Shown here: piece after piece, positions 58,269-64,000 of the stretch
Layout: every line of letters starts with the position of its first letter
Position numbering within the stretch: the stretch's first letter is position 1
Source: Capitulum mitella
Taxonomy: Eukaryota > Arthropoda > Thecostraca > Pollicipedomorpha > Pollicipedidae
Assembly (NCBI GenBank): GCA_030062745.1
Contig: CP099841.1
Location: 14,526,970-14,590,969 of the forward strand
Length of the DNA: 64,000 nt
Direction of reading: 5' to 3'
Program-made: the position numbers and the translations under genes
The notes under the pieces: generated by a model
Told to the model about the DNA's origin: nothing
The model's database searches: none
What the model saw: only the letters and a program-made list of their open reading frames with translations

Positions 58269-58868
58269 TTAACCCGGCACTTTTTCATTAGCCGTCCCCA
58301 TGAACAGTCAGTCAGGAGTGTCTCCGCCCTCAGACCCAACGACAGCAGTACCATACGTAAACACCGAAACAAAAAAGGTAGTCGCTGCACTCCCGGCTAA
58401 GAGACAGAAACATAACATCAAATGTGCTGACCGACACTGACAGGTATTTCGCCAACTTCCAGCTAATGGCGGTGGGATTTCTCCAGTCTCTCTCCAGATC
58501 CCGTTGGTGGCTCCAGGGGGCTGTCGGAGTCACGGTCTTTCTTTTGCTGGAAAATGTGGGCGAACGTGACTTTTGTCCTCACCCCTTTCGGGCGGAACAA
58601 TGTTTTTTTTTTTTGCTTTTAAAACCTAGTAGAAAATCTCTTGATGATTTCCGAAAATGACGAAACAAAGTGGCCAGTGTCCGGCAAGAAACCAACATTT
58701 GAGGGCATGTTAGTTTACAGGTAAGGAGATTTGTCCAATTAGCACGTGGTTCGGATCCGCCCTTGCAAGAAGCAATGGTCCAATTTCAACTGCTCATACC
58801 ATAGCCCATATCATATACATACAATTCATAGCCCTTCACCTTTTCCGACAGCATCAAAAGTGGGTTAA
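58269..58868. mobile_element. Tentative TTAA-bounded 600-bp element
   Basis: TTAACCCGGCACTTTTTC at the left and, reverse complemented, TTAACCCACTTTTGATGC at the right are compatible with short piggyBac-like inverted ends. There is no second copy in the window, so chance is a real alternative. Confidence 0.2.
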
Positions 58869-60727
58869 CAGGGCAGGAATGGTCCGCATTGTCTACAGTT
58901 ATCAAACTGACCAACTTTACCGCAGCAAAATATGTTTTCGCGAAATGTGACGCGACATCAGCCTAGGTCTTGAGGTTAAAGGTTAAATCAAGTCAAGGCT
59001 TGGCCTTTAACCGTTTACAAATCCCTGTTGCATAATTTCACGCGAAGCTCAAAAATGGGCCTTGTTCTCTGTGTTTACAGCGTTTTGATATTTACCAGAG
59101 CGCCAAAGTACTGCCAGACGAATACTAGAGCTAGATTTTTGTCGCAGAAGAGGATATTTCGACACTACAAAACCTGGTCTCTGTCCATCGTCAGTCTCAC
59201 TTGAAATCGCTCATGATATGCGTGGCCTGATACTTGGTATTTGTAACATCCCTGATGAGCTTCTTGCAAGCCATGTCAAGAGGGAAAGATGATGTCAAGT
59301 GTGTGTTTTTTTTTGTTTGCAATAAATGGCTGTGCTGTTCAGATAGCGATGTTGTCGGTCGGAAGTTGTGCCGGAAAACAAAAGGAAGGAGAGCAAACAA
59401 GTGTTCAGTAACTTGCGGCTTTCTTCTGTATGAACGGCCGTTAGGGAGGCTCAAGAACATGCTGCCCATTAAAAGGAAAAATGAAGGCTTTCCGAGACAG
59501 AACTGTTGCGCTAGCGTCAAATATGTCTGCGGGTTCCTGAGTGACCGTGTTGATGTCAGGCCACCCTCCAGAGTGACCTGACATTGATCCCAGGTCAGTT
59601 TCCGGGCGCGGTGAGTCGGCGGCCGGAGGCGGCGGCGGGGCTGGATGGTGTGCGTGATTGCGCCGTTTCATTAGTGACCAGTTGATTGTCGGCCGCTAGT
59701 GCGGCGGCCCGCCCGCGCCGCCTCTCGTGACCGTCATTAGACGGGTATTAATGAGTCAATGTCACCGACCACCCTGGACACGGCTCAGGGCGACAAAACC
59801 TCGATAACACAATCAGCCAGGCAGCCGGGTGAGCGACCGCGCCCGCCCACTGGGCAATGCAAAAACCTCCGTAAACAACAGGCGGGAATCGGGTAATATC
59901 GGACGCCTATCTAAAATCGGCTGTTGTTAATTTCCAGATAGGCACAAGTCAACCAAAGGGCATTCAAATGAAAGACCACCTTGGCATCTAAAATGTGTCC
60001 GCTTTAGTTGCTGCTGTGTCACTCGTTTAACTGCAATCATTAAAAAAAAATAAATAAACTTTGAATTTGGGTAATTCCGAACACCGCTCGGTAATTTCAG
60101 GCGGCCGTCGAAATTTATCCAATTTATGCATGATACAAGCGGTGCTAGATGGGGGCAAGCTGAAATCTCTTTGGTCAGTCACAAGCTAGGTATCTACCCC
60201 TTGTCAGCCTCACGCCGCTTTTGCCATTGCCGTCGGCTTGCCGCGTCACCGCTGCTGTTGCTGCCGTCGGGCACCAGAAGTTGCTTGGTAGATCTGTTGT
60301 AATACTTCTGCCAGCCGGCCACTTCTTACGTGTTACCGCGCATTTGTAATAAAAAATAAAGTTTTAATAAATAACTATTTGGGTGCACACATTAAAGCTC
60401 AGGTTTCGGGTACTCCGGTATTATCGGACGGTGTCCAACATTACCAGAAAGGTGGTGCCTTTAAAGGTGCGGCATGATGGCGAGACGGACGGTTCCAGTC
60501 ATTTGCAGCCACTTCTGCAATGAAGTAAATGCACGAATAGAGTGTAACATAATAACTGCGCACACTCCTACTTGTGCATTGTTCAATACCGTGCGACAGA
60601 AAAACGGAAATCTTAAAAAGAAACAGAAACAGTAAATTCTAAGAGAAAAATATCTACCTGAGACCTGTAACTCCTCGTGTGCGCAACGCGGCAGCGTGGG
60701 ATATTGGATCCTTGCCCATTCCCCAAA

Positions 60728-60748
60728 GAATAATAATAATAATGATAA

Positions 60749-60795
<47 letters not shown>

Positions 60796-60809
60796 GTCAT
60801 TATTATCAC
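60728..60809. repeat. (ATT)n microsatellite
   Basis: ATT/AAT trinucleotide tract with GAT and CAT interruptions; it produces Ile-rich and Asn-rich open frames that are not genes. Confidence 0.95.
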
Positions 60810-61207
60810 TATTTTGGACACGACTAGACACGAGTCTAGTCGTGGTAAAGGAATGAAGTGTCCGAAATTACCTACCGTCCGATTTTACCCAAATCTCCCC
60901 ATCTCCTCACAGGGAAATAGTGCTACAACAGCAGTGCTCTCTTGCAGTTGATCCGTGTGAAGACGAGTGTTTCTCTGTCACTCTCTTGCAGCTGATCTGT
61001 GTGAAGACGAGTGTTTCTCTGCATCGACTCCGCAACAAAATAAATGTCTTCGTCACCTCATATTTCAGATGCCTCACGTCTAAAACTATTGACACCACAG
61101 CTACGTCACTCCGACTCACGGTTAGCCAGAGCTCACGGAAATATTCGGAACGGTTCCTCGTCTTCAAGATGGTAGCGTGGCACGCGCTCGATAAATCGCG
61201 AAAACTG

Positions 61208-61208
<1 letters not shown>

Positions 61209-61238
<30 letters not shown>
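61209..61238. repeat. (CGG)n microsatellite
   Basis: About nine uninterrupted GGC triplets. Confidence 0.95.
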
Positions 61239-61239
<1 letters not shown>

Positions 61240-62381
61240 CCAGGACGGCACATCCGACGGAGGAACAAACCTAAATCCACACGGGTAGCTGCCCTGTGCC
61301 GAACTGGTACTGGCAGGCTGAACAAAAATTCTTGAAAAAAACCATGGCAGTTCCCCAAATCAACAATGACCATGAAGAAGGGATGCTTCGTCGACCCTTT
61401 CTTCATATCTGATGCCAGGACGTTGTTAATGACATGGGTATAACGAAATATTCACTGGAGTTCTAGCGCATTTTACCATACACGCTTTGCCATCCTTAGA
61501 TGGATCTGCAATGTGGATGAGCTTCCCATAGGTTACCGCGGAAGGCAAAAGGTCTATGCTCAATTCCCTGATACCAGTCTTGTTACTGGCGCCTCATCTT
61601 TTCTGGAAGCTCCTGACTTGCTACATTGGACTTGCTTTCTTGCTACATTTGTCTTCGGAGAGTAATTAGGTCATTAAAACCTATTTGCTCCGCTTTCAGG
61701 TGTCATCTGGGCTCAAGGAGTACTCTTGAGGCTGATTCGCCGAGTAGCAACAATAAAGCAAGGCTGATAATTTTTCAGGTACTGAAGTGCTACGAACATG
61801 ATGAAAAAGACGGGGACACAGTTGTCTGCTGCGGAGCGGACGAGGAGCACCAGGTCCAGCGGCGGCGGCCCAGAGGACGGCCGCGCCGCCACGTAACCGA
61901 TCGTCTCATCTGTAGCCCGTGGTGATGGCCACAGCGTCACGGGATGCGTACGCCATACGCGGTAAACCTCATGTTTACCTAAGAAGCGCACCAGAGTGGA
62001 ATGATGAATATTCAAAGCCCGTGATTAAGATGCGCCGCGCAGACCTCGAGAAATCTCATAAAATCCAACGCCAACAACCCATTATTACACTTTAAACTAT
62101 GCAAATACGATCACCTATACCCACGCCTTCCACCCGATAACGGATGGCGAGTATCCCAGTCAATTACCGGACTGTGGGTTTGATGCTCGCCCCAGAGTCG
62201 CCGGGCCAGGGCAGCGCGCCGCGAGTCCGTCAGGAGGCCGGCCGGCGACGGGCAGCCGGCAGGCTGGCGATGATGAATCGCCTCCATTGTCAGTGCGTGT
62301 GTGTGTGAGCCCAGGAGCTCGAGCGGTCGCCGCCGGGGGTCGGCGAGCTCAGGGTAATAATTACGCCACAGAACCTCGAGC

Positions 62382-62575
62382 AGACTGCCGATACCGCCGA
62401 CACCAACTAGAGAGCAGACCAGCAGACTGCTGATACCGCCGACACAACTAGAGAGCAGGCCAGCAGACCGCCGACACCGCCAACACAACCAGAGAGCAGG
62501 CCAGCAGACTGCCGATACGGCCGACACAACTGGAGAGCAGGCCAGCAGACTGCCGATGCCACTAGAGAGCTAGAT
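62382..62575. repeat. Minisatellite, about 45-bp unit, about 4 copies
   Basis: Units of GCCGACACAACTAGAGAGCA then GGCCAGCAGACTGCCGATACC. Confidence 0.88.
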
Positions 62576-63250
62576 AGCTAGAGAGCAGGCCTGACACCAG
62601 GGCTGACGGGGGCCAGACGGGTCCTGCCGCTAACCAGCAGGTCAGAGGTGACCAGCAAACATGCCCTGGTGCTGGCAGGAGCGTGAGAGACTGCGTTCTC
62701 GGGGGGGGGGGGAGACGCACGCCGAGCAGGCTGTATGTTTTCCGGCGAGCCATCTGACTGACCCCTGAACCACGGCTGATAAATCATCGGAGTTTCATTA
62801 AGTTTTCCGGCCGATGGCCGCGTCCATTATCGTGGCCCGTGATTGGTTGGGCCCTAAAACTCGGCGCGGCAGCCATAGCGCTGGCTATGGCAGTCACGCG
62901 TAATGTCGCCGCCGGCGTCGACGACCGAACGGGCCATCTCCGTGGCCGGCGACGGGGCCCGCGGGGCTCCTGTCGGCCGAACGGTGGCCGATCGGAGCCA
63001 GGTCCGGTGCTGCTCCGATGGAGCGGCCGCTCTGAGCAGGTGCTGCTCTGTGGTGCCGGCACAGCGGGGACGGCGCCCGGCCACGGACACGTCAGCGAGA
63101 CGACACGAGATCACTTTCCCGGTAATGAGAAGATGCCGGCCGCCGGCCGCCGCACACTAAATGAGAGGCCAGAGCCGGGCCCTGCCACTCGAGGGTCAAC
63201 CAATCATTAACCCCGACGGCCCCACCCAGCCAGACGGCTGGATGGCGCGC

Positions 63251-63440
63251 ACCGGCTCCCGGCTCCCGGCTCTTCACTCCCAGCTCACGGCTCCCGGCTC
63301 CCGACTCTCCATCCCCAGCTCCCGCTTCTCTGCTCCCGGCTCCCGGCTCTTCACTCCCAGCTCACGGCTCACGGCTCCTGGATCCCGGCTCCTGGCTCTC
63401 CGCTCCCGGCTCATGGCTCCCAGCTCCCGGCTCCCGGTTA
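63251..63440. repeat. Low-order tandem repeat, 7/14-bp CCCGGCT units
   Basis: Repeated CTCCCGGCTCCCGGCTCTTC and CTCCCAGCTCACGGCTC segments. Confidence 0.85.
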
Positions 63441-63765
63441 CCGGTCGTCTCCAGACGTGCGCCGTATGACTCGCACGTCCCGAGGAGAGCGGCGATTCGG
63501 CTGTTTAATGGCCGTCATCGGACGGCCGACAGACGATCTGAACACGGGACGCGGCACGCTCCGCTCGTCCATTGTGCCGCCGTCGGTCTGATAACGGCGC
63601 TAATTTGTGGACCGCGAGTGCGGCGACGTCCGTATTGAATTCGACGCGCGAGCCCATCGCTCGGCCCAACAGGCAGCGGGAAAATCCACCGAACGACGGT
63701 TCCGACTTTCTCCTCCTGCCGCGACGGCCCTCTGTTACAGAAACGACGCCGTCAGCGCGCGCCCA

Positions 63766-64000
63766 ATGGCACGTTCGTCGTCGAAGTGGCACTGGCTCTG
63801 CGGTCAGAATCCTGTAACAACATCAAGCATCGCCGGATGGGAAGACCATCGGGAAATAGCTGCTAGAGAATACGCCCTCAACTTGGCGCTCAGACACGGC
63901 AAGGTACAAGCAACGTTCAGCAACAATGGGAGACTGCTAATGGTGAGTATCGCTAACGATGACACCCTGAAATCCACTAGCAGTGTCTCGGTACAGAGAT
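63766..64000 (+). CDS. Open frame running off the right edge, unidentified
   Basis: From an ATG at 63766 the frame stays open for 78 codons to the window end, reading MARSSSKWHWLCGQNPVTTS, SIAGWEDHREIAAREYALNL, ALRHGKVQATFSNNGRLLMV and SIANDDTLKSTSSVSVQR. The middle has balanced amino acid use unlike the repeat-driven frames nearby and faintly recalls the C-terminal part of a LINE ORF1, but I do not recognise it. A GT inside (ATG|gtgagt at about 63,940) could also be a splice donor, in which case the coding part would end there. Confidence 0.3.
   Translation, partial: MARSSSKWHWLCGQNPVTTSSIAGWEDHREIAAREYALNLALRHGKVQATFSNNGRLLMVSIANDDTLKSTSSVSVQR

Larger units (their letters stand above)
57041..63765. 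other. Right flank without recognised genes
   Basis: Alternating GC-rich and AT-rich non-coding DNA. Microsatellites and arrays are listed separately. I found no exon, tRNA or rRNA that I can support. Confidence 0.4.

Noticed and set aside
60613-60951. Asn-rich and Ile-rich frames on opposite strands
   Set aside because: They are the two translations of the (ATT)n microsatellite.

Overview
This is eukaryotic genomic DNA with short exons, GT-AG introns and many minisatellites. The two recognisable host genes point to a protostome, most probably an arthropod; a crustacean is my guess, but nothing in the window fixes the species. There are no rRNA genes, bacterial operons or CRISPR arrays, and I recognised no retrovirus-like element. 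Most long open frames here are artefacts of GC-rich tandem repeats.

Plus strand, about 7.3-22.3 kb: the conserved part of a couch potato / MEC-8 / RBPMS-family RNA-binding protein. Six exons join in consistent phase: three for RRM1 and its C-terminal flank, one His/Pro-rich linker exon that can also end the protein, and two for RRM2. The upstream exons were not found. The last exon is uncertain (19,011 or 21,392). Poly(A) signals lie at 22,088 and 22,321.

Minus strand, 50.5 down to about 22.35 kb: an SLC16 (monocarboxylate transporter, MCT) type membrane transporter in eight coding exons, all joining in phase to a product of roughly 650 residues. Its 3' end faces the couch potato gene tail to tail. 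The opposing AATAAA signals are only about 40 bp apart, so the two transcripts should meet or overlap.

Repeats and mobile DNA: two families of about 1.1-1.2 kb non-autonomous elements with TTAA ends and TTAACCC termini, the hallmark of piggyBac. Family 1 lies at 1-527 (cut by the window edge), 4226-5442 and 31539-32760; family 2 at 41276-42482 and 55912-57040. A decayed LINE lies on the minus strand at about 37.9-40.2 kb. At least sixteen minisatellite arrays with units of about 20-52 bp are scattered through introns and flanks.

Most notable observation: three intronic minisatellites in the transporter gene have units built from an exon edge plus its splice site (donor at 36,170, donor at 34,351, acceptor at 27,562), so each array places about 5-13 copies of a splice site side by side with the real one as the last unit. 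A fourth array starts a few bases inside the donor at 44,650, and an array at 909-1184 repeats a perfect gtaagt donor motif. The right side (50.6-64 kb) holds repeats, one family 2 element, microsatellites and an unidentified frame that runs off the right edge.
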